From positions 58,692 to 122,691 of the forward strand of contig NZ_JAMHJQ010000017.1 in assembly GCF_023534745.1 (NCBI RefSeq): DNA of 64,000 nt, read 5' to 3'. Below the pieces are notes generated by a model that saw nothing but the letters and a program-made list of their open reading frames with translations, had not been told where the DNA came from and ran no database searches. Each line of letters begins with the position of its first letter. Positions within the stretch are counted from its first letter, which is position 1. Origin of the DNA: Streptomyces sp. 35G-GA-8 (lineage in GTDB: Bacteria > Actinomycetota > Actinomycetes > Streptomycetales > Streptomycetaceae). Shown here piece by piece: positions 35,724-44,425 of this stretch. A program made the translations under genes and the position numbers.

Positions 35724-37367
35724 TCACACGTTTGGGGGCGCCCCCTCGATCGGGCGGCCGAGCACGCCGGGGCGGCGCTGCCAGGGCAACGGCCCGCCGG
35801 GCGGGCGGTATTCGACCCCGAGCGCGTCAAGGCGCCGGTAGTGCTCGGCCATGCGCTGCTCGAAGTCGGCGAAATCACGTTCGGCGGGGGCGGGAAGATC
35901 CGACCAGGCGACTTCGGCGAAGGCGGCGAGCCGAGGGAAGACCTGGTAGTCGACGCGGGAGCTGTCCTGCATCACCTCGGTCCAGACATTGGCCTGGGTG
36001 CCGAGGACATGGGCCGCCTCCTCCTCGGTGAGCTGGGGAGGCAGCGGCTCGAAGCGGTAGACGTCCTCCAGGGTGCGTACGTACCCGATGGGCATCGGCT
36101 CGTCGTCGCCCGCCGCCTGACGGTGGTCCAGATACACCTGCTGCTCGGGGCACATGACGACGTCGTGGCCCGCCTTCGCGGCGGCGATCCCGCCCGCGTA
36201 TCCGCGCCAGGACGACACGGCGGCGCCCGGCGCGAGCCCGCCTTCCAGGATCTCGTCCCAGCCGATCAGCCGCCGGCCGCGCTCGGCGAGCCAGCGGTCG
36301 AAGTGCCGGATGAACCAGGACTGGAGGCCGTCCTCGTCGGTCAGACCGAGCCGCGCGATCGTGGCCTGGGCCGCCGGTGACGCCTTCCACTGGTCCTTGA
36401 GGCACTCGTCCCCGCCGACGTGGATGAAGGTCGAGGGGAAGAGTGCGAGCACTTCCTCGAAGACGTCCTCGTAGAACCGCAGGGTGTTGTCAGTGGGGGC
36501 GAGTACGTTTGCGTTAATGCCCCAGGTGTCCCAGACGGTGAGGGAGGTCGTGTCGATGACATCGGTGTTGCCGAGTTCCGGATACGCGGCGATGGCGGCC
36601 TGCGAATGTCCCGGGATTTCGATCTCGGGGACGACGGTGATATGCAGCTCGGCGGCGTACGCGACGATCTCGCGGATGTCGTCCTGGGTGTAGTAACCGC
36701 CGTGCGGCTTCTCCTCCCAGAGCTCGGAGGCGCGGTGGCCCCATTTGGTGCGCGGTCGCCAGGAGCCGACTTCCGTCAGTCTCGGATGCTTCTTGATCTC
36801 GACGCGCCAGCCCTGGTCGTCGGTGAGATGGAAGTGGAAGACATTCAGCTTGTGGGCGGCGAGCAGGTCCAGATAGCGCAGGACGCCGTCCTTGGGCATG
36901 AAGTGGCGTGCCACGTCGAGCATCAGCCCGCGCCAGCCGAAGCGGGGCGCGTCCTCGATGAGGGTCATCGGTACGGACCACTCGCGCGCGGGGTCGAGCG
37001 GGGCCCTGCGGTACGCGTCGGGCCCGAGCAGCTGCCGGAGGGTCCCCGCGCCCCAGAAGACCCCGGCCGCGGCCCCGCCCTCGATACGGATCGCCTCCGC
37101 GTCGACGCTGATCCGGTACCCCTCGGGGCCCAGTTCGCGCGCGATGTCCGGACTGATCCCCAGCACGATCCGGTTGTCGTCGGCGCCGACGACACCGGAG
37201 TCGTCCGGGAAGGGCAGCCCCGTCGCGGCTCCGACGGTGGTGCGGAACCATCGCGCCACGCCCTCCGTACCGGGCTCCGCCACGATCACCGTCGCGTCGT
37301 CGAGCGGGAAGACACCCGCTCCCGGATGCGTCGGCCAGGCACGCCTGGGGTCCGGGATCAGATCCAT
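35724..37367 (-). CDS. Beta-N-acetylhexosaminidase (GH20)
   Basis: A 547-residue glycoside hydrolase that removes terminal N-acetylglucosamine or -galactosamine. It has an N-terminal GH20b domain and a (ba)8 catalytic domain with GWRGLMLDVARHFM and the acid/base pair Asp320-Glu321 (HVGGDECLKDQW). There is no signal peptide, so it acts in the cytoplasm, presumably on chitooligosaccharides imported by the ABC system encoded just upstream. The ATG at 37367 is 5 nt after GAGGTGG; the preceding permease ends 12 nt away. Confidence 0.95.
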   Translation of the reverse strand: MDLIPDPRRAWPTHPGAGVFPLDDATVIVAEPGTEGVARWFRTTVGAATGLPFPDDSGVVGADDNRIVLGISPDIARELGPEGYRISVDAEAIRIEGGAAAGVFWGAGTLRQLLGPDAYRRAPLDPAREWSVPMTLIEDAPRFGWRGLMLDVARHFMPKDGVLRYLDLLAAHKLNVFHFHLTDDQGWRVEIKKHPRLTEVGSWRPRTKWGHRASELWEEKPHGGYYTQDDIREIVAYAAELHITVVPEIEIPGHSQAAIAAYPELGNTDVIDTTSLTVWDTWGINANVLAPTDNTLRFYEDVFEEVLALFPSTFIHVGGDECLKDQWKASPAAQATIARLGLTDEDGLQSWFIRHFDRWLAERGRRLIGWDEILEGGLAPGAAVSSWRGYAGGIAAAKAGHDVVMCPEQQVYLDHRQAAGDDEPMPIGYVRTLEDVYRFEPLPPQLTEEEAAHVLGTQANVWTEVMQDSSRVDYQVFPRLAAFAEVAWSDLPAPAERDFADFEQRMAEHYRRLDALGVEYRPPGGPLPWQRRPGVLGRPIEGAPPNV

Positions 37368-37378
37368 GAAGTCCACCT

Positions 37379-38218
37379 CTAATCCTTGACGGCGCCGCCG
37401 AGTCCGGAGACCAGGCGCCGTTGTACGAGCACAAAGAAAACCAGCACGGGAACGGTCATCACCGTAGACGCGGCCATGATCCCGCCCCAGTCGTTCTCGT
37501 CCGGTTTGAAGAAGACCAGCAGCGCCATCGGAAGGGTCGACTGGGAGGTGTCGCTGATGATGAAGGACTTGGCGAAGAGGAAGTCGTTCCAGGTCGAGAT
37601 GAAGGAGAAGACACTCGTCGCGACAAGCCCGGGGAAGACCAGCGGGAAAAGGATCTGCCACAGGAACCGGGTACGGCTCGCGCCGTCGATGTAGGCGGCC
37701 TCCTCCAGCGCCTCGGGTACGGCCTTGACGAATCCGCGCAGCATCCAGACGGCGAACGGAAGCGAGAAGGCGAGATGCGGCAGGACGAGCGAGCCGAGCG
37801 TATTGAGCAGCCCCGCGTCCCGCATCAGGAAGAACAGCGGGATGGCCAGCGCCTCGATCGGCACCATCTGCGCGACGAGGAACATGATCAGGAGGGTCGT
37901 ACGGAATCGGAAACGGAACCGGGTGACGGCCGTCGCGGCCAGAAACGCGATCAGCGCGGAGGCGATCACGACCGTTCCGGCGACCGCCAGGCTGTTGAGG
38001 AAGTACCGCCCGAATTCCTGCTGTTCGAAGACCCGGCGGAACGAGTCGAGCGACGGCGAGAGTGTCCAGGGACGGGCTTCCGTGGACTGGATCTCACCGG
38101 CCGGTTTGAACGCGGACAGGACCATCCAGTACAGCGGAAAGGCCACGATCACGGCGATGACGAGGGCCGATGCCTCGGCCAGCAGCCGCCAGGGGCGGCG
38201 AATACCGAGCAGGTTCAC
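37379..38218 (-). CDS. Carbohydrate ABC transporter permease (MalG type)
   Basis: A 279-residue, six-helix inner-membrane permease of the CUT1 sugar family. The EAA loop for the ATPase is EALEEAAYIDGASRTRFLWQILFPLVFPGL. The GTG at 38218 overlaps the upstream permease stop (GTGA). No ATPase gene is in the operon, as usual in Streptomyces, where the shared ATPase MsiK energises many sugar importers. Confidence 0.94.
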   Translation of the reverse strand: MNLLGIRRPWRLLAEASALVIAVIVAFPLYWMVLSAFKPAGEIQSTEARPWTLSPSLDSFRRVFEQQEFGRYFLNSLAVAGTVVIASALIAFLAATAVTRFRFRFRTTLLIMFLVAQMVPIEALAIPLFFLMRDAGLLNTLGSLVLPHLAFSLPFAVWMLRGFVKAVPEALEEAAYIDGASRTRFLWQILFPLVFPGLVATSVFSFISTWNDFLFAKSFIISDTSQSTLPMALLVFFKPDENDWGGIMAASTVMTVPVLVFFVLVQRRLVSGLGGAVKD

Positions 38219-39204
38219 AGTTCTTCTCCCCGGCGTCGGATCAGTCGCAGATAGACGAGCGTGACCGCCAGCAGAATCAGCAGCATGACCACGCCGATCG
38301 CCGAGCCCAGGCTGTACTGCGAGGACGCGAAGGCCTTCTGATAGGCGTAGACATTGAGCACGAGATTCTGGCCCGCGATTCCGCCGCCGTTCGTCATCAC
38401 ATAGATCTGGGTGAAGACCTTGAAGTCCCAGATGATCGACTGGATGGTGACGACCACCAGGATCGGCCGCAGCATGGGCGCGGTGATCGACCGCCAGATC
38501 CGCCACTGCGAGGCACCGTCCAGCGAGGCGGCCTCAAGCACCTCGCCGGGGATGGCCTTGATGCCCGCGTAGACGGTCACCATCACGAACGGGAACGAGC
38601 ACCACACCACTTCGAACAGGACGAGCGCGAAGGCGCTGTAGCGGCCGTACGTCCAGGAGAAGTCGCCGAGCCCCAGCAGCCGGTTGACGGGTCCGTAGTC
38701 CGGGTCGAAGAGGAACACCCAGACCGTGGAGCCGGTGATCGCCGGGGTGGCCCAGGCGCCGAGCGCGGCGAGCATCAGCGCGAGCCGGGGTGCGGCCCGT
38801 ACGCGCGTCAGCAGGACGGCGAGCGCGCAGCCGACCGCCAGGGTGGCGACGACACACGCCGCGGCGAACAGCACGGTCGCCAGCAGCACCTGCCAGAACT
38901 GGCTGTCGCCGAACAGCGCGGTGTAGTTGCCGAAGCCCTTGAAGGTGGTCGGTTCCCCGCCGCTGACCTGCGCCTGGGTGTACTCCAGGAAGGAGATCAG
39001 GCCGAGTTGGTAGATCGGGTAGACCAGCAGCCCGCCGAGGACGACGAGCGCGGGCGCGAGATAGAGCCAGGGGGTCCAGCCGGCCCGGCCGGCCCGGCGG
39101 GGGTTCCGCCGGGCCTTCCTGGGCGCCTGCCGGGCCTCGGGTACGGGCCCCGGGACCCCGGTGGCCTTACGGCCGGAGTCGATCCGGCCGGCGTCGGTCG
39201 TCAT
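38215..39204 (-). CDS. Carbohydrate ABC transporter permease (MalF type)
   Basis: A 329-residue permease with a basic, Pro-rich N-terminal tail and six helices. The EAA motif is GEVLEAASLDGASQWRIWRSITAPML. The ATG at 39204 lies 5 nt from the binding-protein stop. Together with the MalG-type partner it forms the membrane channel of the importer. Confidence 0.94.
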   Translation of the reverse strand: MTTDAGRIDSGRKATGVPGPVPEARQAPRKARRNPRRAGRAGWTPWLYLAPALVVLGGLLVYPIYQLGLISFLEYTQAQVSGGEPTTFKGFGNYTALFGDSQFWQVLLATVLFAAACVVATLAVGCALAVLLTRVRAAPRLALMLAALGAWATPAITGSTVWVFLFDPDYGPVNRLLGLGDFSWTYGRYSAFALVLFEVVWCSFPFVMVTVYAGIKAIPGEVLEAASLDGASQWRIWRSITAPMLRPILVVVTIQSIIWDFKVFTQIYVMTNGGGIAGQNLVLNVYAYQKAFASSQYSLGSAIGVVMLLILLAVTLVYLRLIRRRGEEL

Positions 39205-39209
39205 GGCGC

Positions 39210-40514
39210 TCAGCCCGCGGACGAGAACGCCGCGTCCATCTTCTTCGCCGCGTCGTCCGACGCGGCGGCGACGTCCTTACGGCCGCTGACGATCTCCTGG
39301 AACATCGTCGGCAGGATGAGCGAGGAGTCGATCTGCGCCCAGCCCGGCGACGCGGGGACGAACTTGGCGCCCGCGCCGAGGGTCTTGACGAAGGGCTCGA
39401 TGAACGGCTGCTTCTTCGCCGAGTCGGCCAGTACGTCCTTGTACGTCGGCAGGAAGCCCATCGCGTCGAACAGCTTGGCCTGGGTCTCCTTGCCGGTGAA
39501 CGACTTCATCAGGTCGACGGCGAGCGTGCGGCGCGGGCTGCTCTTCAGTACGCCGATGTTGTTGCCGCCCGCGAAGGCCGGCGCGATCGAGCCCGCCTCG
39601 ACCCCGGGCAGCGGCACGACCGCGTACTTGCCCTTCACGGTGCCCGCCTCGACGGCCTGGTGGCTGAAGTCGCCGCCGATCGCCATCGCGGCCTTCCCGG
39701 ACGCGAAGGCGGTCACCGTCGCGTTGCCGCCCATCGAGGCGCACTTGGCGGCCGGACAGTTGTCGTCGCCGAAGAGGGAGGTGTACGCCTCGATGCCCTT
39801 GCGGGCGGCCGGGCTGTTGACGGCGGACTTGTACGTACCGCCGCTCTCCTCGGCCAGTTCGCCGCCGTTCGCCCACAGGAACGGCATCGCGCCGTAGGTG
39901 TACGCGCCGCCGACCGCGAGCCCGTACAGCTCCGGCTTCGCCTTGTGGACCTTCTTGGCCGTGGAGATCAGCTCCGCCTGGGACTTGGGGGCGTCGATCC
40001 CCAACTCCTCGAAGACATCGGTGCGGTAGTAGAGCGCGCGGACGCCGACGAAGAGGGGCGCTCCGTAGATCTTGCCGTCGACCGTGACGGACTGCCGGGC
40101 CGTCGGGTCGGTGTCCTTGGCCTCGTCCCAGGCGTCGAACTCCTTCGTGACGTCGGCGAGTCCACCGTCCTTGACGTAGCCGGCCGTGTCGGTGTTGCCG
40201 TACTCGATCAGGTCCGGGGCGCTCTTCGGGTCGTTGAAGGCGGCCTTGATGCGCTGGGCGCGGGTCTCGACCGGGATGTACTCGATCTCGACCTTCGTCC
40301 CCTCGTGCTCCTTGCCGAAGGCGGCGACGGCGGCGTCGACGACCTCCTCCTTGGGCTTGTTGTTGACCTCCTGGAAGAGCCAGACGCGCAGCGTGCCGCT
40401 CTTCTCGTCCTTCGTCGAGCTGGTGTCGGAGGTCTGGGGGGCGCAGGCGGTGGCGGTGAGGCCGGTGAGCGCGAGCGCCGCGACCGGGACGGCAATGCGA
40501 GAGGAAAGCTTCAT
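39210..40514 (-). CDS. Sugar ABC transporter substrate-binding lipoprotein
   Basis: A 434-residue extracellular solute receptor (family 1, SBP_bac). The lipoprotein signal is MKLSSRIAVPVAALALTGLT, then TAC with lipidated Cys24. A lobe pattern with PAARKGIEAYTSLFGDD and FASGKAAMAIGGDF is typical of oligosaccharide binders. It is the first gene of a four-gene operon ending in an intracellular hexosaminidase, with a DasR-like operator 96 bp upstream. GlcNAc-containing sugars are therefore the best-supported ligand, by inference. Confidence 0.93.
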   Translation of the reverse strand: MKLSSRIAVPVAALALTGLTATACAPQTSDTSSTKDEKSGTLRVWLFQEVNNKPKEEVVDAAVAAFGKEHEGTKVEIEYIPVETRAQRIKAAFNDPKSAPDLIEYGNTDTAGYVKDGGLADVTKEFDAWDEAKDTDPTARQSVTVDGKIYGAPLFVGVRALYYRTDVFEELGIDAPKSQAELISTAKKVHKAKPELYGLAVGGAYTYGAMPFLWANGGELAEESGGTYKSAVNSPAARKGIEAYTSLFGDDNCPAAKCASMGGNATVTAFASGKAAMAIGGDFSHQAVEAGTVKGKYAVVPLPGVEAGSIAPAFAGGNNIGVLKSSPRRTLAVDLMKSFTGKETQAKLFDAMGFLPTYKDVLADSAKKQPFIEPFVKTLGAGAKFVPASPGWAQIDSSLILPTMFQEIVSGRKDVAAASDDAAKKMDAAFSSAG

Positions 40515-40535
40515 CCGGGATCCCTACGGGTCGGC

Positions 40536-40559
40536 GTTGCAGCATGCGCAACGTACGTT
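40536..40559. promoter_or_regulatory. Overlapping palindromes in the sugar operon leader
   Basis: GTTGCAGCATGCGCAAC (40536-40552) is palindromic except at one symmetric pair and is centred on GCATGC. It runs into the perfect 10-bp palindrome AACGTACGTT (40550-40559). It lies 22 bp before the binding-protein start, a good position for a second repressor site. Confidence 0.45.
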
Positions 40560-40609
40560 TCGTGCTGCACAACTCGCAGGAGATTAAGCGCGGCTGGAAG
40601 TCGCCGACA

Positions 40610-40625
40610 AGTGGTCTCAACCAAT
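40610..40625. promoter_or_regulatory. Candidate DasR operator (dre)
   Basis: The minus-strand sequence ATTGGTTGAGACCACT matches the dre consensus (A[CG]TGGTCTAGACCA[CG]T) at 13 of 16 positions, with the right half AGACCACT perfect. DasR is the GntR-type GlcNAc-responsive repressor of chitin-use genes, consistent with the operon content. Confidence 0.65.
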
Positions 40626-40632
40626 CTGTGAC

Positions 40633-40676
40633 GCGAAGCCCCGGCGAAGCCCCGGCGAAGCCCCGACGAAGCCCCC
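40633..40676. repeat. Four 11-bp tandem repeats
   Basis: Three exact copies of GCGAAGCCCCG (from 40633) and one variant, ACGAAGCCCCC, in the upstream region of the sugar operon. Confidence 0.85.
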
Positions 40677-40738
40677 CGGGCGGCCCTCGCGCGACACCCG
40701 CACGGAACCCCCGTACGGCACCCGCGCACGACAACGCG

Positions 40739-40786
40739 AGACGGCCTCCGGGGTGCGCGTGTGCACGCGCGCCCCGGAGGCCGTCT
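40739..40786. terminator. Strong hairpin terminator
   Basis: A perfect 15-bp outer stem (AGACGGCCTCCGGGG at 40739-40753 with 40772-40786) encloses a smaller GCGCGT/ACGCGC hairpin. It lies 22 nt past the DUF3039 stop on the minus strand. Confidence 0.88.
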
Positions 40787-40808
40787 GCCGACAGTGGACC
40801 AGCGGTCG

Positions 40809-41111
40809 CTACTTCTTGCCGCTGTCCTTGCCCTTGCCCTTGTCCTTGCCCTTGTCCCCGCCGGGACCCATGGACTCGTAGATCTCCTTGCACATCGGAC
40901 AGACCGGGTACTTCTTGGGGTCGCGCCCCGGCACCCAGACCTTTCCGCACAGTGCGACCACGGGAGTGCCGTCGAGGGCACTCGCCATGATCTTGTCCTT
41001 CTGGACGTAGTGGGCGAAGCGCTCGTGGTCGCCGTCGCCGTGCGACACCTGTGGTGTCGGCTCCACGAGGGTGCCCGTACCTGCCCCGCGCTCGGGCTCA
41101 AGAGTGCTCAT
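40809..41111 (-). CDS. DUF3039-family zinc-ribbon-like protein
   Basis: A 100-residue protein conserved across actinobacteria. The recognisable core is FAHYVQKDKIMASALDGTPVVALCGKVWVPGRDP. It carries CG and CPMC cysteine pairs spaced like a metal site. The tail is a lysine-rich KGKDKGKGKDSGKK, suggestive of nucleic-acid contact. Function unknown. The start is the ATG at 41111. Confidence 0.85.
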   Translation of the reverse strand: MSTLEPERGAGTGTLVEPTPQVSHGDGDHERFAHYVQKDKIMASALDGTPVVALCGKVWVPGRDPKKYPVCPMCKEIYESMGPGGDKGKDKGKGKDSGKK

Positions 41112-41314
41112 AGCAGCCAAGGGTACCCACGCCCGGGGCATCCCGGAGGCTCCGGGTCCGTGCACTCCGGAGCCATACGCTCACGCATCGCGCCGACACG
41201 CCGACGACACGCCGGGCGACGACCACCGGGGCGATCGGCGCGCCGAGGGCCGGGCCGACGGCGGAACGGGACACCGAGGGATCGACCGCGGCACGGGCAG
41301 GACCGGCCGGCCGG

Positions 41315-41875
41315 TCAGTTGAGGGAGGGATCGTCCGGATATGTCGCGACCATGGCCAGCTCGCCGCGCTGTCTGCGCAGCACCGCGCGCCACAGGCTCT
41401 CCGGTCTCGGCGACGACACATCGCCCGGCTCCGACTCCACGACGTACCACGCCCCTTCGCCCAGCTCCTCCTCCAGCTGACCGGGGCCCCAGCCCGCGTA
41501 TCCCGCGAAGATCCGCAGCGAGCCGAGCGCCCGCGCGAGCAGTTCGGGCGGGGTCTCCAGATCGACGAGGCCGATCGCCCCGTACACCCTGCGCCACCCC
41601 AACGGCCCCTCGTCGCCCGGGATCACGGCGAGGCCGAGGGCCGAGTCCAGGGAGACGGGCCCGCCCTGGAAGACCACACCGGGGTCGCCCGCCAGCTCCC
41701 CCCAGGACTCCAGGATGTCCGCGACGCCCACGGGCGTGGGCCTGTTGAGGACCACGCCGAGCGAGCCCTCCTCGTCGTGGTCGAGGAGCAGCACCACCGC
41801 GCGGTCGAAATTCGGGTCGGCCAGGGCGGGAGTCGCGACAAGCAGCCGCCCTGTGAGCGAGGACACCTCGGTCAT
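41315..41875 (-). CDS. YqgE/AlgH family protein
   Basis: A 186-residue conserved protein (UPF0301) of unknown biochemical role. Motifs are GRLLVATPALADPNFDRAVVLLLDHDEEGSLGVVLNRPT, FQGGPV and IFAGYAGWGPGQLEEEL...GAWYV. The start is at 41875 (MTEVSSL); an ATG three codons upstream (41884) cannot be excluded. It is divergent from murA. Confidence 0.93.
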   Translation of the reverse strand: MTEVSSLTGRLLVATPALADPNFDRAVVLLLDHDEEGSLGVVLNRPTPVGVADILESWGELAGDPGVVFQGGPVSLDSALGLAVIPGDEGPLGWRRVYGAIGLVDLETPPELLARALGSLRIFAGYAGWGPGQLEEELGEGAWYVVESEPGDVSSPRPESLWRAVLRRQRGELAMVATYPDDPSLN

Positions 41876-42149
41876 GCGAGACATGATCCCGCATATTCGG
41901 GGTTCGCGGGGCGCGCCCGGCACAGTGCGCGTGAACGCAGCTCAGAACACCCGGCGGCGACGGGAGCACGCGGTTGCCCGGAAATCGACATGGTGACCCT
42001 CCGCGAGGAGTCCGGGACGGTACGTGTCGAGTCGCTTCAATTACGTGAAACCTGTACGTCTGCCGCTCCCCGGGCCTTACGGGACGGGGGTCCGGGCCCC
42101 TTACCCTTTTCCTTGACCACCTGCCCGCCCACTCCGGAACGCGAGATTC

Positions 42150-43490
42150 ATGACCGGCACAGACGATGTAATGCTTGTCCACGGCGGAACCCCGCTGGAG
42201 GGCGAGATCCGCGTCCGCGGCGCGAAGAACCTGGTGCCGAAGGCCATGGTCGCCGCGCTTCTCGGCAGCGGTCCGAGCAGACTGCGCAATGTGCCCGACA
42301 TCCGCGACGTACGGGTCGTACGGGGACTGCTGCAATTGCACGGTGTGACCGTGCGTCCGGGTGACGAACCGGGTGAGCTGATCCTCGACCCGACCCATGT
42401 CGAGAGCGCGAATGTCGCCGACATCGATGCCCACGCGGGCTCGTCGCGCATTCCGATCCTCTTCTGCGGACCGCTGCTGCACCGGCTCGGCCACGCGTTC
42501 ATTCCGGGTCTCGGCGGCTGCGACATCGGCGGCCGGCCGATCGACTTCCACTTCGACGTGCTGCGCCAGTTCGGCGCGACGATCGAGAAGCGCGCGGACG
42601 GCCAGTATCTGGAGGCGCCGCAGCGGCTGCGCGGCACGAAGATCCGGCTGCCGTATCCCTCGGTCGGCTCGACGGAGCAGGTGCTGCTGACGGCCGTGCT
42701 CGCCGAGGGCGTCACCGAACTGTCCAACGCGGCCGTGGAACCGGAGATCGAGGACCTCATCTGCGTCCTGCAGAAGATGGGCGCGATCATCTCCATGGAC
42801 ACCGACCGGACGATCCGGATCACCGGCGTCGACCGGCTGGACGGCTATGCGCACCGGGCGCTGCCCGACCGTCTGGAGGCGGCCTCCTGGGCGTCGGCGG
42901 CGCTGGCCACCGAGGGCAACATCTATGTGCGCGGCGCGCAGCAGCGCTCGATGATGACGTTCCTCAACACCTACCGCAAGGTCGGCGGCGCCTTCGAGAT
43001 CGACGACGAGGGCATCCGCTTCTGGCACCCGGGCGGCTCGCTCAACGCCATCGCGCTGGAGACGGACGTGCACCCGGGCTTCCAGACCGACTGGCAGCAG
43101 CCGCTGGTGGTGGCGCTGACGCAGGCGTCGGGGCTCTCCATCGTCCACGAGACGGTGTACGAGTCGCGGCTGGGCTTCACCTCCGCGCTCAATCAGATGG
43201 GCGCGCACATCCAGCTCTACCGGGAGTGCCTGGGCGGCTCGGACTGCCGCTTCGGGCAGCGCAACTTCCTGCACTCCGCGGTCGTGTCGGGCCCGACCCG
43301 GCTCCAGGGCGCGGATCTGGTCATTCCCGACCTGCGCGGCGGTTTCTCGTATCTGATCGCGGCGCTGGCGGCGCAGGGCACGTCGCGGGTGCACGGCATC
43401 GATCTGATCAACCGCGGCTACGAGAACTTCATGGACAAGCTCGTCGAGCTGGGCGCGAAGGTCGAGCTGCCGGGCGGCGCACTCGTCTGA
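42150..43490 (+). CDS. murA: UDP-N-acetylglucosamine 1-carboxyvinyltransferase
   Basis: A 446-residue enzyme for the first committed step of peptidoglycan synthesis, transferring enolpyruvate from PEP to UDP-GlcNAc. Lys26 (RVRGAKN) and the fosfomycin-target cysteine Cys124 (GLGGCDIGGRPIDFH) are both present, so it should be fosfomycin-sensitive in principle. The EPSP-synthase-fold repeats are visible along the chain. It is monocistronic with a strong terminator. Confidence 0.97.
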   Translation: MTGTDDVMLVHGGTPLEGEIRVRGAKNLVPKAMVAALLGSGPSRLRNVPDIRDVRVVRGLLQLHGVTVRPGDEPGELILDPTHVESANVADIDAHAGSSRIPILFCGPLLHRLGHAFIPGLGGCDIGGRPIDFHFDVLRQFGATIEKRADGQYLEAPQRLRGTKIRLPYPSVGSTEQVLLTAVLAEGVTELSNAAVEPEIEDLICVLQKMGAIISMDTDRTIRITGVDRLDGYAHRALPDRLEAASWASAALATEGNIYVRGAQQRSMMTFLNTYRKVGGAFEIDDEGIRFWHPGGSLNAIALETDVHPGFQTDWQQPLVVALTQASGLSIVHETVYESRLGFTSALNQMGAHIQLYRECLGGSDCRFGQRNFLHSAVVSGPTRLQGADLVIPDLRGGFSYLIAALAAQGTSRVHGIDLINRGYENFMDKLVELGAKVELPGGALV

Positions 43491-43510
43491 CGCACCGTCA
43501 CACCCGTCAC

Positions 43511-43548
43511 GCCGTCGGCCCCGCTCTCCTCGGAGCGGGGCCGACGGC
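43511..43548 (+). terminator. murA terminator
   Basis: A perfect 16-bp stem (GCCGTCGGCCCCGCTC at 43511-43526 with 43533-43548) and a 6-nt loop, 20 nt past the murA stop. Confidence 0.92.
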
Positions 43549-43612
43549 GTACCCGGGGCCGGCGGGCACCCCGCGGGGGCTTCTGACGGCCCTCTGACGG
43601 CCGGAAACACCG

Positions 43613-43643
43613 GGGGCGGCCACCCTGTCCGGGTGGCCGCCCC
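43613..43643 (-). terminator. hupA terminator
   Basis: A perfect 13-bp stem (GGGGCGGCCACCC at 43613-43625 with 43631-43643) and loop TGTCC, 19 nt past the hupA stop on the minus strand. Confidence 0.9.
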
Positions 43644-43662
43644 TGCGTGTCGCCTATGGGTG

Positions 43663-43944
43663 TTACTTGCCCTTGGCGGCTTCCTTGAGCTTGGAGCCCG
43701 CGGAGACCTTCACGCTGTAGCCGGCCGGGATCTGGATCGGGTCGCCGGTCTGCGGGTTACGAGCGGTCCGAGCGGCACGGTGGGTGCGCTCGAAGGTCAG
43801 GAAGCCGGGGATGGTGACCTTCTCGTCGCCCTTGGCGACGACCTCACCGACCGTCTCGGCGAGAGCGGCCAGCACAGCGTCGGCGTCCTTGCGGGTCACC
43901 TCGGCGCGGTCGGCCAGGGCGGCCACCAGCTCACTGCGGTTCAT
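43663..43944 (-). CDS. hupA: HU-family nucleoid protein
   Basis: A 93-residue histone-like DNA-binding protein with the classic HU pattern (MNRSELVAALADRAEVTRKDADAVL, IPGFLTFERTHRAARTARNPQTGDPIQIPA, ending VSAGSKLKEAAKGK). The standard length shows it is HupA rather than the spore-associated HupS, which has a long lysine-rich tail. The intergenic region upstream is long, fitting a highly expressed gene. Confidence 0.96.
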   Translation of the reverse strand: MNRSELVAALADRAEVTRKDADAVLAALAETVGEVVAKGDEKVTIPGFLTFERTHRAARTARNPQTGDPIQIPAGYSVKVSAGSKLKEAAKGK

Positions 43945-44425
43945 GTTGTTACTCCCGTGTTCTTCTTGCCTGTAAGGCGTGAGATCGAAGCCGATGCTGC
44001 CAGGGCCCTCGGACAGTCCCCGGACCCGGGTCTGCTGACAGACCCTCGCGCCCGAATACGCATCCTGCCCCCACCAGCGGCGGGAAAGCCAATCCGGCAC
44101 CCTCCGGAGTCACACGAAAAGCGCCACTGCCTCGTCGTCGTGACGTTCCGTCGACTCTGTGGAGACTCCTTGGAGCCTTGGGGCCCTTGAGCCCGCCGGA
44201 GGCCCTGAAAACCTCCCTGGAGCGGCGGGGCTCATGGTCCGCCACCCTAGAGGGGCCCGTGGGGCCCGGCGAATCGCGACGCGCCGGGCACCGGACGGAC
44301 GTGAGATGTACCGCAGTCCTGGGTAGCGTTACCGGGCCCCGTCGTGGGCCTGGTCACATTTCGGGCCGGGCCAGGGGGCGTTTTTCGCGCTGCCCCGGGC
44401 CCCTCCCCCGCACGCGGGCCGCGGA
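43945..44425. other. 481-bp region between hupA and the malic enzyme gene
   Basis: This contains the hupA leader and promoter (minus strand) and the 3' flank of the malic enzyme. A TAGGGT -10-like hexamer lies at 44249-44244 (minus) without a clear -35. Near 44355-44405 complementary GGGCC/GGCCC-rich blocks flank CGAAAAACG and may form the malic enzyme terminator. A short minus-strand open frame (43949-44245) has no ribosome site or coding character. Confidence 0.45.

Noticed and set aside
43949-44245. 98-codon minus-strand frame upstream of hupA
   Set aside because: It covers the hupA leader, lacks a ribosome site and has shadow-like composition.
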